Shown: positions 1 to 12,196, numbered from the stretch's first letter. The stretch: 64,000 nucleotides of DNA from Streptomyces rhizosphaerihabitans (GCF_025399795.1 NZ_JAODTZ010000003.1:248001-312000), one strand, 5' to 3'. A program made the numbers and translations. Notes: generated from the letters alone by a model not told the origin.

Positions 1-664
<664 letters not shown>

Positions 665-674
665 GATGCTCCGC

Positions 675-703
675 AGCCTAGCGGAGCCGCGCTCCGTACG
701 GAG
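675..703 (-). promoter_or_regulatory. Probable leuA leader promoter with palindrome
   Basis: On the minus strand TAGGCT (675-680) matches the streptomycete -10 pattern TAnnnT. No good -35 hexamer is visible; instead a perfect 12-bp palindrome CTCCGTACGGAG (692-703) overlies the -35 region and could be an operator. The implied start of transcription lies about 4-6 bases before the leader ATG. Confidence 0.45.
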
Positions 704-856
704 GGCTGTATCAGTATGCGGGATCGCGCCCCCCAAAAGGTGCAAAAAGTGCGCCATACCACTTCTAGGTGGAATCGCAGGCTCCTTATTGCCGCATTTC
801 ACCAATCATGGTTGCACGTAGTGACATACACATCACCCAGTGCAAGGGTGCCGGGC

Positions 857-1927
857 ATGACGACCAACGGGGGCTTCGAGCCCGTTCACTGCACCATCGT
901 GCCGCCGCACGTCCTCGACAAGCTCGCCCAGCACGAGGACCCGGCGCTCTCCGGTCCCGCGCGCCAGACCCTGGAGCGCGACGCGTACGAGCGCACCCAC
1001 CGGCGGCTGACCACCGTCCTCGGCGCGCCTGCCGTGCCCGCGCCCGCGGGGGCCGACGAGCGCACACCCCACCGCACGATCTACGACGCCCGCCACCGCC
1101 AGGACCTCCCCGGCAAGAAGGTCCGCGGCGAGGGCGACAAGCCGGGCAAGGACGCCACGGTCAACCGCGCGTACGCCGGCCTCGGCGCGACCTTCGACCT
1201 CTACCTGAACGCCTACCAACGCACCTCGATCAACGGCGAGGGCCTGCCGCTCGACGCGACCGTGCACTTCGACGCGAACTACAACAACGCCTTCTGGAAC
1301 GGCGAGCAGATGGTGTTCGGCGACGGCGACGGCGAGATCTTCCTCGACTTCACCATCCCGGTCGACGTCATCGGCCACGAGCTGACCCACGGCGTCACCC
1401 AGTACACGGCGAACCTCACCTACTTCGGCCAGCCGGGTGCCCTGAACGAGTCCATGTCGGACGTCTTCGGCTCGCTGATCAAGCAGTACACGCTCGGCCA
1501 GACCGCCGCCGAGGCCGACTGGCTGATCGGCGCGGGCCTGCTCGCCCCGCGGATCACCGGCACCGCCCTGCGCTCCATGAAGGAGCCGGGCACCGCGTAC
1601 GACGACCACGTCCTCGGCAAGGACCCGCAGCCCGGGACGATGGACGGCTACGTCAACACCGGCCGCGACAACGGCGGCGTCCACATCAACTCGGGCATTC
1701 CCAACCACGCCTTCTACCTCGTCGCCCAGTCACTCGGCGGCCACGCGTGGGAGCGGGCCGGACAGATCTGGTACGACGTCCTCACCGGCGGGGAGCTGCC
1801 GCAGCAGGCCCTCTTCTCGGACTTCGCGCGGCTCACGTTCGCCGCGGCGCGGACCCGGTACAACGACGGGGAGGAACTGCTGGCCGTGACGAAGGCCTGG
1901 GAGCAGGTCGGAGTCCCGTCCGCATAG
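857..1927 (+). CDS. Protealysin-like M4 zinc metallopeptidase (356 aa)
   Basis: Thermolysin-family (M4) neutral protease. The zinc/catalytic motif HELTH lies at residues 174-178 and the third zinc ligand in NESMSD is E198; a downstream GGVHINSGIPNHAF block carries the transition-state histidine region. There is no signal peptide. The N-terminus (FEPVHCTIVPPHVLDKLA) matches the short protealysin-type propeptide with its conserved I-x-PP motif, rather than the long thermolysin propeptide. The ATG at 857 is chosen because that motif starts just after it; earlier in-frame codons add only unconserved sequence. The next gene encodes an emfourin-like inhibitor, the usual partner of protealysin-like proteases, which supports the subfamily call. 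Location (cytoplasm or non-classical export) is unknown. Confidence 0.92.
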   Translation: MTTNGGFEPVHCTIVPPHVLDKLAQHEDPALSGPARQTLERDAYERTHRRLTTVLGAPAVPAPAGADERTPHRTIYDARHRQDLPGKKVRGEGDKPGKDATVNRAYAGLGATFDLYLNAYQRTSINGEGLPLDATVHFDANYNNAFWNGEQMVFGDGDGEIFLDFTIPVDVIGHELTHGVTQYTANLTYFGQPGALNESMSDVFGSLIKQYTLGQTAAEADWLIGAGLLAPRITGTALRSMKEPGTAYDDHVLGKDPQPGTMDGYVNTGRDNGGVHINSGIPNHAFYLVAQSLGGHAWERAGQIWYDVLTGGELPQQALFSDFARLTFAAARTRYNDGEELLAVTKAWEQVGVPSA

Positions 1928-2066
1928 CTCCGGAGACGCGGTCCCGGACCCGTACCCCGGAGGCACCTGCCCGGAGGCATCGGCCCGGACCCGTGGCCCG
2001 GAGGTACGGCTCCGAACCCGTACCCCGGAAGCATGGCTCCGGACGCCCGACTCGTACTAGACAGGA
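1928..2066. repeat. Degenerate GC-rich repeats between protease and inhibitor genes
   Basis: The 142-bp spacer is built from repeated blocks such as CCCGGAGG, CCGGACCCGT and CCCGTACCCCGGA, occurring three to four times in imperfect tandem. It contains no gene. Whether it separates transcription of the two genes or just loops out is unknown. Confidence 0.55.
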
Positions 2067-2069
2067 CCC

Positions 2070-2336
2070 ATGCGTATTGAAGTGCGGCGCACGGGCGGGT
2101 TCGCGGGCATCGAACGCCGTGCCGAGGTGGACACCTCGGGACGGCCCGACGCCCCCGAGTGGCACGCCCTGGCCGAGCGGGCGATCGACGCCGGCCGGGG
2201 CACACCCCCGGCCGGCGTCCCGGACGGCTTCAGCTATCGGATCACCGTGGACGGAAAGACGGTCTACGCCGCCGACCCCACGCTGACGGAGGAGCAGCGC
2301 GAGCTGATCTCACGGGTACTGAAGGAGGGCGCCTGA
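2070..2336 (+). CDS. Emfourin-like protease inhibitor (88 aa)
   Basis: Small cytoplasmic-type protein beginning MRIEVRRTGGFAGIERRAEVD, with a C-terminal YRITVDGKTVYAADPTLTEEQ block. This fits the emfourin family: R-x-G-G-F-A-G near the N-terminus, an alpha/beta fold, and a conserved D-x-x-L-T stretch. Emfourins inhibit protealysin-like M4 peptidases and are typically encoded directly after the protease, as here. It has no signal peptide, consistent with acting on the protease inside the cell. Family assignment rests on motif and context only. Confidence 0.8.
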   Translation: MRIEVRRTGGFAGIERRAEVDTSGRPDAPEWHALAERAIDAGRGTPPAGVPDGFSYRITVDGKTVYAADPTLTEEQRELISRVLKEGA

Positions 2337-2463
2337 CGGAGGACACCTCACGGCCCGGCGTCGGATCCCCGCGGAGGGCGCCTCACGGTCCGGCAGAGGA
2401 CGCCGAATTGCGGGCACGCCGAACCGTTGACTTCCGTTACCGCCGGTACAGATGATCGCGCGC

Positions 2464-3768
2464 ATGGCGACGAATCCCCTCCCGCAGTTCCCGGCCGGCT
2501 TCCTCTGGGGCGTGTCCACCTCGGCCCACCAGATCGAGGGGGCCGTGGACGAACGCGCCCCCTCGGTGTGGGACGCCTTCAGCGCGGGGCCCGGTCACAT
2601 CAAGGACGGCTCCACGGCGGCGGTGGCCTGCGACCACTTCCACCGCTACCCGGAGGACGTGGCACTCCTCGCGGGCCTCGGCGTGGACGCGTACCGATTC
2701 TCCATCTCCTGGCCCCGGGTGAACTCCCCCGGCGGCCTCGACTTCTACGACCGTCTGGTCGACGCCCTGTGCGCGGCAGGCGTCCGGCCCGTACCGACCC
2801 TCTTCCACTGGGACCTGCCGGCGGAGCTGGACTGGATGGACCGGGACACCGCCGAGCGGTTCGCCGAGTACGCCTCGGTCGTCGCCGGACGCCTCGGCGA
2901 CCGCGTCAAGAAGTGGATCACTCTCAACGAGCCCGCCGAACACACCCTGTTGGGTCACGCGCTCGGCGCGCACGCCCCCGGCAAGCAGCTCCTGTTCGAC
3001 GCGCTGCCGGTGGCCCACCACCAGCTCCTCGCGCACGGTCTCGCCGTACGGGCGCTGCGCGCGGCCGGCGCCGACGACATCGGGATCGCCAACTCGCACG
3101 GCCCGACCTGGGCGGCCTCGGACCGTACCGAGGACGTGGAGGCGGCCGACTTCTACGACCTCCTGCTCAACCGCCTCTTCGCCGATCCCGTCCTGCTCGG
3201 GCAGTACCCCGAAGGCATCGGTGAGTTGATGCCCGGCGACGTCGAATCGGACCTGAAGATCATCGCCGAGCCGGTCGACTGGTACGGGATCAACTACTAC
3301 CAGCCGACCGAGGTGGGCGCTCCCGAGGGCGCGGAGATCGAGTTCAGCGGACTCACGCTGCCCGCCGAACTGCCCTTCACCGTCAAGGAACTGGAGGGTT
3401 ACCCGGTCACCGACTTCGGCTGGCCGGTGGTGCCCGAGGCGCTCACCGAACTGCTGGTCGGCTTCCGCGAGCGCTACGGCGACCGGCTCCCGCCCGTCGT
3501 CATCACCGAGAACGGCTGCTCGTACGACGGCATCGACGACCAGGAGCGGATCACCTTCCTGGACGGTCATGTCCGGGCGCTGCACCGGGCGTTGGAACAG
3601 GGCATCGACGTCCGCGGCTACTTTGTCTGGTCGCTGATGGACAACTTCGAGTGGGCGGAGGGGTACGAGCGCCGCTTCGGTCTCGTGCACGTCGACTACG
3701 ACACCCTGGAGCGGACCCCGAAGGCCTCGTACAACTGGCTGCGGGACGCCCTGCGGGCACAGAGATGA
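2464..3768 (+). CDS. GH1 beta-glucosidase (434 aa)
   Basis: Family 1 glycoside hydrolase that cleaves beta-linked glucosides or related sugars, predicted cytoplasmic (no signal peptide). The N-terminal signature FPAGFLWGVSTSAHQIEGA opens the TIM barrel. The acid/base glutamate is in ITLNEP (E156) and the nucleophile in VITENG (E349). The size is normal for the family. Start at ATG 2464 (MATNPLPQF), with an alternative ATG four codons earlier. Its TGA overlaps the ATG of a sugar-type MFS transporter, so uptake and hydrolysis of a small beta-glucoside are probably coupled. No obvious LacI-type operator is visible upstream. Confidence 0.92.
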   Translation: MATNPLPQFPAGFLWGVSTSAHQIEGAVDERAPSVWDAFSAGPGHIKDGSTAAVACDHFHRYPEDVALLAGLGVDAYRFSISWPRVNSPGGLDFYDRLVDALCAAGVRPVPTLFHWDLPAELDWMDRDTAERFAEYASVVAGRLGDRVKKWITLNEPAEHTLLGHALGAHAPGKQLLFDALPVAHHQLLAHGLAVRALRAAGADDIGIANSHGPTWAASDRTEDVEAADFYDLLLNRLFADPVLLGQYPEGIGELMPGDVESDLKIIAEPVDWYGINYYQPTEVGAPEGAEIEFSGLTLPAELPFTVKELEGYPVTDFGWPVVPEALTELLVGFRERYGDRLPPVVITENGCSYDGIDDQERITFLDGHVRALHRALEQGIDVRGYFVWSLMDNFEWAEGYERRFGLVHVDYDTLERTPKASYNWLRDALRAQR

Positions 3769-5030
3769 CCGCGGCCGACCAGCCGGTCATACCCGTGGCC
3801 GCCCTCGCCGAGCCCGTCGAACGGGTCGGCCGGGGCTGGACCTCCGCGCTCTCGCTCGCCAACGGGGCGATCTGGGTGGGCTGGTACGGCCCCCTGCAGA
3901 TCCTCCTCGCCTCCCAGGCGGAGGACTTCGCGCCCGGCACCGGCATGTCCAAGGAGGCGATGCTGGCCTGGGTGACGGGTGCGGGCGCGGTCGTCTCGCT
4001 GATCGCCAACCCGCTCTTCGGCGCGCTGTCCGACCGTACGACCGCGCGCCGGGGCCGCCGTACCCCGTGGATCGCGGCCGGAGCGGCCGGCGGTGCGCTG
4101 TCCCTGCTGCTCCTCGCGGGGGCGGGCGGTGTGTGGACGATGGCGGCGGGCTGGTGCCTGGTCCAGCTGACCCTGAACGCCGCGTTCGCGGCGGTCACCG
4201 CGGCCGTCCCCGACCGGGTGCCGCGCCTCCAACGCGGGTCCGTGGGCGGCTGGCTGGGCGCGGCGCAGATCCTCGGCGTGGTCGGCGGCACGGGACTCGC
4301 GACGGTGGCCGGGGGCACCGGCGGCGGGTACGCGGCGTGCGCGGTGTTCACCCTGGTCGGCGTGCTGCCCTACGTGCTGCGTCACCCGGACCTGCGGCTG
4401 CCGGTGTCGGCCCGGCCGCCCTGGTCCGGGCGCGCGTTCCTCGCCTCGTTCCGGCTGAGCCCGCGCGAGCACCCCGACCTGGCGTGGGCCTGGCTGACCC
4501 GCTTCCTGATCAACCTCAGCAACGCCTTGGTGCTGCTGTATCTGCTCTACTACCTCCGGGACCGGCTGCACTACGGCGACCCCGAGCAGGGTGTTCTGAT
4601 CCTCACGGCGGTGAACGGAGTCACGCTGCTCGCCACCGTCGTGGTGGGCGGGGTGTGGTCGGACCGGCTCGGCCGCCGGAAACCGTTCGTGATCTGGTCC
4701 GGCGTCCTGATGGCGGTGGCCACGGCGGTACTGGCCGGCTGGCAGACCTGGCCCGGCGCGATCACCGCCGCGGCCGTCCTCGGCATCGGCTTCGGCGTCT
4801 TCACCTCCGTCGACTTCGCCCTGATGACCGACGTCCTGCCGAAGGCCCTCGACCGCGGCAAGGACCTCGGCGTCATCAACATCGCCAACGCCCTCCCCCA
4901 GGTCGCGGCCCCCGTACTGGCGGCCCCGATCGTGACGTATCTGGGCGGCTACCGGGTCCTGTACCTGGTCGCGGCGGTGATCGGGCTCGCGGGGGCGGTA
5001 CTGGTGGGGCGGATCAAGGGGGTGGACTGA
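3765..5030 (+). CDS. MFS transporter, probable sugar uptake (421 aa)
   Basis: Twelve-helix major facilitator protein: hydrophobic segments throughout, with the loop motif GALSDRTTARRGRRTPW between helices 2 and 3 and a second related loop GVWSDRLGRRKPF in the C-terminal half. The ATG overlaps the stop of the GH1 gene (ATGA), indicating translational coupling. The substrate is inferred to be the glucoside handled by the neighbour; the sequence alone cannot specify it. A strong hairpin follows directly after the stop codon. Confidence 0.85.
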   Translation: MTAADQPVIPVAALAEPVERVGRGWTSALSLANGAIWVGWYGPLQILLASQAEDFAPGTGMSKEAMLAWVTGAGAVVSLIANPLFGALSDRTTARRGRRTPWIAAGAAGGALSLLLLAGAGGVWTMAAGWCLVQLTLNAAFAAVTAAVPDRVPRLQRGSVGGWLGAAQILGVVGGTGLATVAGGTGGGYAACAVFTLVGVLPYVLRHPDLRLPVSARPPWSGRAFLASFRLSPREHPDLAWAWLTRFLINLSNALVLLYLLYYLRDRLHYGDPEQGVLILTAVNGVTLLATVVVGGVWSDRLGRRKPFVIWSGVLMAVATAVLAGWQTWPGAITAAAVLGIGFGVFTSVDFALMTDVLPKALDRGKDLGVINIANALPQVAAPVLAAPIVTYLGGYRVLYLVAAVIGLAGAVLVGRIKGVD

Positions 5031-5031
5031 G

Positions 5032-5069
5032 CGGGCCGGGCGGTCCCTTCGGACGGGCCGCCCGGCCCG
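5032..5069. terminator. Bidirectional hairpin terminator
   Basis: Perfect 12-bp inverted repeat (CGGGCCGGGCGG with CCGCCCGGCCCG, 14-nt loop) filling the gap between two convergent genes. No T-run, as is common in Streptomyces. Confidence 0.7.
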
Positions 5070-5070
5070 G

Positions 5071-5949
5071 TCACAGGGCCCCGGCGTCCCTGGCCGTCCA
5101 CAGGGACGGGTACACCGGGCGGAAGCCCAGGTCGTGGCGGATGCGGTCGGTGGACACGATCCCGTTCCAGGGGTCGGGGTCGGTGCGCTCGTACAGGGCG
5201 GGGGGTACCTCGACACCGTTGATCAGGTGGAGGTCGACGGTGGTCACGGGGGCGTCGTCGGCGATGTTGCAGATCCGGCCGGCGGCCACGCCGGGGGCGT
5301 ACAGCAGGCGGCGCAGGCCCTGGGCGACATCCGCGTGGTGGACCATCTGGAGCCGTTGACCGGCAGCCCAGTGCGCGGCCCACCGCATCGACGCGGCGAG
5401 ATGCGGGTCGCCCTCCCCGTAGACGAAGGCTAGGCGGCCTACCCGGACGTCCATACCGCCTTCCAGGGCGAGCAGGCCGCGCTCCGCCTCCGCCTTGGAC
5501 GCCGGGTAGGCACCCCACATCTCGCCGCCGGGCAGGCTCGGGTCGTCCTCGGTCAGCGGGCGGCCCCGACCGGTCCCGTACACCAGATTGGTGCTGACCT
5601 GCACGAACCGGCGCACCCCGGAGGAGACGGCGGCGCGGCCGAGCTCCAGTGCGGCGTCGCGGTTGACCGCCCAGGCCTCGTCGTCCGGCACTCCGCGGAA
5701 GGCGGCCGCGATGTTCACCACCGCGTCGACGCCCGCGAGGGCCTTGCCGAGCGTCTCGGAGTCGCGCAGGTCTCCGACGGCGGTCTCGACCCCGAGGCCG
5801 TTCGGGCCGGTGAGGGCGGCGAGGGCCGCCGCCCGGGACTCGTCACGGACCAGGACCCGTACCCGGTCGCCGGGGGGTGCCTGCTGCAGGAGGCGGGGTA
5901 CGAAGCGGCGTCCGACCTCGCCGGTGGCTCCGGTCACCAGTGTCAGCAT
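5071..5949 (-). CDS. NAD-dependent epimerase/dehydratase (extended SDR, 292 aa)
   Basis: Extended short-chain dehydrogenase with an N-terminal Rossmann motif TGATGEVG (residues 6-13) and a catalytic YPASK motif near residue 150; the DLRDSETL segment fits the SDR adenine-binding acidic region. It probably acts on an NDP-sugar or small carbonyl substrate; the exact reaction is not determinable. It is transcribed divergently from an XRE-family regulator at 6069, which is the likely controller. The gap is only about 120 bp. Confidence 0.85.
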   Translation of the reverse strand: MLTLVTGATGEVGRRFVPRLLQQAPPGDRVRVLVRDESRAAALAALTGPNGLGVETAVGDLRDSETLGKALAGVDAVVNIAAAFRGVPDDEAWAVNRDAALELGRAAVSSGVRRFVQVSTNLVYGTGRGRPLTEDDPSLPGGEMWGAYPASKAEAERGLLALEGGMDVRVGRLAFVYGEGDPHLAASMRWAAHWAAGQRLQMVHHADVAQGLRRLLYAPGVAAGRICNIADDAPVTTVDLHLINGVEVPPALYERTDPDPWNGIVSTDRIRHDLGFRPVYPSLWTARDAGAL

Positions 5950-6068
5950 GATCTGTTCCTCTCGTCGGCCTCCACCGTCCCCCCGTGCCGGGCGGAGCGG
6001 GAGAGACCTCCTGATCCAGGGACCGGCAGTGCCTGGATAAGACCGGCGGCCTGCGTCACGCTGGAGAG

Positions 6069-6911
6069 GTGAACCGAGCCGAACTCGCCGACTTCCTGCG
6101 CCGCGGCCGGGCCCGTCTGGAGCCCTCCGACGTGGGGCTCACGGCCGGTTCCCGCCGCCGCACCCCTGGCCTGCGCCGCGAGGAGGTGGCGGCGCTGGCG
6201 GGCATGTCCGTGGACTACTACACCCGGCTCGAACAGTCACGCGGACCGCACCCCTCCCGTCAGATGCTGGGCGCGCTGGCGCGGGCGCTGCGGCTCACCG
6301 GCGACGAGCGGGACCACCTCTTCCACCTGGCCGGCGAGGAGCCACCGCGGGCCGGGAGCGCCTCGTCGCATGTCCGCCCCGGGCTGCTGCTGATCCTCGA
6401 CCGGCTGCACGACGCACCGGCGCAGGTCATGACCGACTACGGCGACGTGCTCGCGCAGAACGCGATGGCGGCGGCGCTGACGGGCGAGGCGGACCCCGGG
6501 CGCAACGTCGTACGACGGTTCTTCACCGACCCGCGGTCCCGCGCCCTCTTCCCGCCCGAGGACCGCCCCGAGCACGCCCGCTCCCATGTCGCCAACCTGC
6601 GCGCGGTCACGGCGGCCCGCCCCGACGACCCGGCCCCCGCCGCCCTGGTGGCCGAACTCCGCTCCACAAGCGAGGAGTTCGCGGACCTCTGGGAGTCCCA
6701 CGAGGTCGCGGTGCGGCGCTCCGCGACGAAACGGTTCCTGCACCGCACGGTCGGTCTGCTGGAACTCGACTGCGAGTTCCTGCTCAGCTCCGGCGACAAC
6801 CAGCTCCTCGTCGTCCACACGGCACGCCCAGGCACCGAGTCGCACGAGCGTCTCCAACTGCTGCGCGTGGTGGGCCTGCAGAACATGACTCCGGCCGCCG
6901 GACAGCGGTGA
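6069..6911 (+). CDS. XRE-family regulator with MmyB-like ligand domain (280 aa)
   Basis: N-terminal helix-turn-helix (LRREEVAALAGMSVDYYTRLEQSRG, roughly residues 38-62) followed by a C-terminal domain of the MmyB type (MTDYGDVLAQNAMAAALTG and ELDCEFLLSSGDNQLLVVHTA). That domain is a PAS-like fold proposed to bind fatty-acid or small-molecule ligands. In actinobacteria these regulators often sit divergently next to an SDR gene, as here, and usually repress it. GTG start at 6069, supported by the conserved NRAELADFLRRGRARL opening. No clear dyad operator stood out in the intergenic gap. Confidence 0.9.
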   Translation: MNRAELADFLRRGRARLEPSDVGLTAGSRRRTPGLRREEVAALAGMSVDYYTRLEQSRGPHPSRQMLGALARALRLTGDERDHLFHLAGEEPPRAGSASSHVRPGLLLILDRLHDAPAQVMTDYGDVLAQNAMAAALTGEADPGRNVVRRFFTDPRSRALFPPEDRPEHARSHVANLRAVTAARPDDPAPAALVAELRSTSEEFADLWESHEVAVRRSATKRFLHRTVGLLELDCEFLLSSGDNQLLVVHTARPGTESHERLQLLRVVGLQNMTPAAGQR

Positions 6912-7226
6912 CCTCCGTCCGACGGACCCGTATGCCGGACCGCGCCCGGGGCCAACTTCGGCCACTTTCTATGACCGTTGAAGGAAAGGGTCCGCTTCCC
7001 TTGCAATCGTGAGGCACCCGCGCCTCAATGGAACCGCACATTCCGACGGACCGTCAGATACGCCTCCGCACGGCGTCCCGCACCCCACGCGCGGACGGTC
7101 CTCGTACACGTCTCCCCGCACCCTCACCGAGCACGGAGGTGAGGAGCCCGTGTGCCCGGACCAGGGCGGACGGCTCCGTCCCGACCATCCCCACATGGCA
7201 ATTCCCCCACAAGGGAAGGGAAACCG
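6912..7226. other. 315-bp intergenic region, regulatory only
   Basis: No credible gene. It holds a small hairpin near 7009-7028 (TGAGGC/GCCTCA) that may end the regulator transcript, and presumably the promoter and leader for the exported protein at 7227, whose ribosome site is AAGGGAAGGG. No clear -35/-10 pair could be assigned. Confidence 0.5.
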
Positions 7227-7703
7227 ATGAGAGGCAAGCGACTCTGTACCGTCGCGGCGTTAGCCGCCGGCACCCTCGCCGCGACCGGTCTGGCCTTCGC
7301 GCCGACCGCCGCGGCCGTCACTCCCCAGACGGCCACCATCAACGCGACCTGCACCCTCGGTGGTGGCGGTGCGGCCACCCTCACGGCCACGCAGGACGGC
7401 ACGGCCGCGACCATCACCCTCAGCTCCACCACCATCACGTCCCCGCTCCCCCTCGCCGAGAACTCGGTCACCTCCACTCTGACCCTGGTCAACGCAAGCG
7501 GCGGGACCACTGCCTTCAGCGGCAAGAAGAACCCCGCGATCGCCGCGGGCGGCGGAGTCTCGGTGGGCCCCCTCGACGGCACCGTCGCCTCCGGCGACAG
7601 CCTGGAGACCTACGGCGGCTCCCTGAAGATGGTGGTCTTCGGCATCACCATCACCTGCACGGCGGACGCGCCACAGTCCCCGGGTCCGTTCGTCTTCGAC
7701 TGA
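7227..7703 (+). CDS. Small exported beta-rich protein (158 aa)
   Basis: Signal peptide MRGKRLCTVAALAAGTLAA followed by an A-x-A-type cleavage region near residue 33. The mature part is threonine/glycine-rich and predicted beta-sandwich, with two cysteines (NATCTLGG near the N-terminus and ITCTADAP near the C-terminus) that could form one disulfide. I recognise no family with confidence. ATG at 7227 has a strong ribosome site. It is first in a run of three exported proteins on the same strand, so it may be a surface partner of the WxL-like and DUF916-like proteins downstream. The 250-bp spacer suggests separate promoters. Confidence 0.75.
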   Translation: MRGKRLCTVAALAAGTLAATGLAFAPTAAAVTPQTATINATCTLGGGGAATLTATQDGTAATITLSSTTITSPLPLAENSVTSTLTLVNASGGTTAFSGKKNPAIAAGGGVSVGPLDGTVASGDSLETYGGSLKMVVFGITITCTADAPQSPGPFVFD

Positions 7704-7830
7704 CCCACCGCGCCATGACGTGACGAGGGACGGTGCCGCCCGCGCGCAGCGGCACCGGCCTTCCGGCAACTCCCTTGCCCACGGCCCGGGTCGGAGACCG
7801 TTGGGCGACCGGTCGATGACCATGACAGAA

Positions 7831-7847
7831 ACTGATGGCCCATCAGT
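7831..7847. promoter_or_regulatory. Perfect 17-bp dyad upstream of the WxL-like gene
   Basis: ACTGATGG-C-CCATCAGT: two 8-bp perfect arms around a single base, about 110 bp upstream of the ATG at 7955. Such compact odd-centre palindromes are typical of dimeric repressor operators. It lies in a comparatively AT-rich stretch. Function inferred. Confidence 0.5.
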
Positions 7848-7954
7848 CACTGCGCCGGGACTCCATTGACTTCTCACACAACCCGCACATCAATAGCCCC
7901 CTGTCGGCGTAGACGAGCCGCTGCGCCCGCATCCCTCAGGAGGGGGCAACAACC

Positions 7955-9283
7955 ATGTCAACCACGGGTCCGACAACCCGAAGACGACGCCTTGCGGCAC
8001 TGCTCGGGGCGACCGTACTCGCGCTCACCGCGGGAGGTGCGCTGGCCGCCCCGGCCGGAGCCGCTGCCACGAACGTGGACTTCGCCACGCACTGCATCCC
8101 GCCGGCGATCGCGGGCATCCCGCCGATCGACGGCACCACCACCGCGAAGATCACGGTGGACAACGCGCGTCCCAAGGTCGGCGACACGGTCACCGTGACC
8201 TACACGGTGGTCAAGCCCGCCGCCAGCAACCCCGTCGACATCGCGCTTCCGGCGGACATCATGACGCCCACCGGCAAGGTCGCGCTCGGCGGGGCGCAGA
8301 CCGGAAGCGTCACCGTCGCCGGTCCCAAGAAGAACGACCCGGTGCCCGGCAAGGGCGCCTTCCCGTCGTTCAGCATGACGGGCACGTTCACCGTCACCGC
8401 GCCCGGCGCGATCACCCTGTCGCCGAGCGACTACAACATCCACACCAGCTACATCATGGAGCTGGACACCCCGTGCACGGTCATCACCCCGCCCGCCCCG
8501 GTGTCGGAGACGGTCACCGCGACGGGCGGCGGACAGACCAACACCCGGGCCATCCAGCTCGGTTCGGCCTCCGGGAATCCCGGTGACAGCGTGACCGTCA
8601 CCGGCAGCGACTTCACCCCGGGCGCCACCGTCACCCTCGCCGGACGGTCCGGGGCAACCCAGACCGCCGACACGGCGACCGTGACCGCGAACGCCCAGGG
8701 TTCCTTCAGCGGATCGCTCGTCGTCAACGACAAGACGACGACCGGCGTGGTCGCGTACGAGGGAGGAAGCTGGAACGCGGACACCGGCGCGGGTCCCGCC
8801 GCGTATGTCGTCATCGACAACACGCCCGTCCCGGACGGCAGTCAGAAGCTCACCACCACGGTGAAGGCGGGAACGCTGTCGATGACCCAGGCCGGGGATG
8901 CCGTCGCACTCTCGGCGGTCGACTTCGGCAAGGGCGGTGCCTCCACGGGCTCCCTGCAGACGGTGACGGTCAAGGACTTCCGCGGCGGACCCGCGGGCTG
9001 GTCCCTGACCGGCAAGGTCACCGACTTCACCGGCCCCGGCGCGAAGATCGGTGCCGGTGCCCTGAGCTGGACCCCGGCCTGCGCCACCAAGGCCGGCAGC
9101 CCGAGCACCTGCCAGGCCGGTTCGTCCGGCGCGGTGGGCACCTCGGGAGCGACACTGGCGTCCACTCCCAACGGAACGCTCACCGGCGGTGAGTTCACCG
9201 TCGACGCCGGACTGTCGCTGAACGTACCGGAGTTCACACCCCCCGGCACCTACTCCGGTGTGCTCACGCTGACGCTCAGCTGA
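7955..9283 (+). CDS. Exported WxL-like surface protein (442 aa)
   Basis: Twin-arginine-like/basic signal peptide (TTRRRRLAALLGATVLALTAGG, cleavage near AAPAGAA). Three beta-rich segments follow: residues about 40-160, an IPT/TIG-like block with GDSVTVTGSDFTPGATVTL (about 190-280), and a C-terminal domain (about 285-442). The C-terminal domain has W-S-L in GPAGWSLTGKV and ends YSGVLTLTLS, resembling the WxL domain of Gram-positive surface proteins (first WxL motif, then Y-x-x-x-LTWxL). The second tryptophan is replaced by leucine. WxL domains bind the cell wall and usually work with DUF916 proteins; a DUF916-like gene follows 97 bp downstream. AGGAGGGGG ribosome site. Family call moderate. Confidence 0.75.
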   Translation: MSTTGPTTRRRRLAALLGATVLALTAGGALAAPAGAAATNVDFATHCIPPAIAGIPPIDGTTTAKITVDNARPKVGDTVTVTYTVVKPAASNPVDIALPADIMTPTGKVALGGAQTGSVTVAGPKKNDPVPGKGAFPSFSMTGTFTVTAPGAITLSPSDYNIHTSYIMELDTPCTVITPPAPVSETVTATGGGQTNTRAIQLGSASGNPGDSVTVTGSDFTPGATVTLAGRSGATQTADTATVTANAQGSFSGSLVVNDKTTTGVVAYEGGSWNADTGAGPAAYVVIDNTPVPDGSQKLTTTVKAGTLSMTQAGDAVALSAVDFGKGGASTGSLQTVTVKDFRGGPAGWSLTGKVTDFTGPGAKIGAGALSWTPACATKAGSPSTCQAGSSGAVGTSGATLASTPNGTLTGGEFTVDAGLSLNVPEFTPPGTYSGVLTLTLS

Positions 9284-9380
9284 CCGGTCCGCCACTCGAC
9301 CGGTCTCCGCACCCCGGTGGCCGGGCGCGCACCCGCCCGTCCACCTCGTCCGCCCATGCCTTCCGCGGGGGTCCGCACCC

Positions 9381-11942
<2,562 letters not shown>

Positions 11943-11989
11943 GGTCTCTCCAACGGGGTGGGGGCGTCGTCAGAGCGTCATGGGCCCGC

Positions 11990-12027
11990 ATTTCCGGTTG
12001 CGCACACCCACGTTTCCGATGTGTTTC
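11990..12027 (-). promoter_or_regulatory. Putative GlnR-binding array upstream of amtB
   Basis: On the minus strand four half-sites lie at exact 11-bp spacing: GAAAC (12023-12027), GAAAC (12012-12016), GTGCG (12001-12005) and GAAAT (11990-11994). The streptomycete GlnR box alternates gTnAC and GaAAC half-sites separated by 6 bp, which matches the spacing and the GAAAC elements. It lies 48-85 bp upstream of the amtB start, the right place for an activator. Confidence 0.7.
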
Positions 12028-12196
12028 ATTGCGCCGCGATTTCCGAATCCTCACAGATGAGGTGTCCGGCGCCCGGCGCGGGAGCGGCCGGCGGGCGAGT
12101 CCTCGACGCCCTGCGCACGGGTACCGGAATGTCTGCCTCCGGGCTGTCGAACAGCTTGGTACGGCGGGCGCCCGACGATCAGGGAGAATGGGCGCC

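Noticed and set aside
813..846. TTGCAC/GTGCAA inverted repeat and GTGA-N8-TCAC near the metalloprotease start
   Set aside because: Arms are short and the spacer long; could be chance. Mentioned only as a possible operator in the protease finding.
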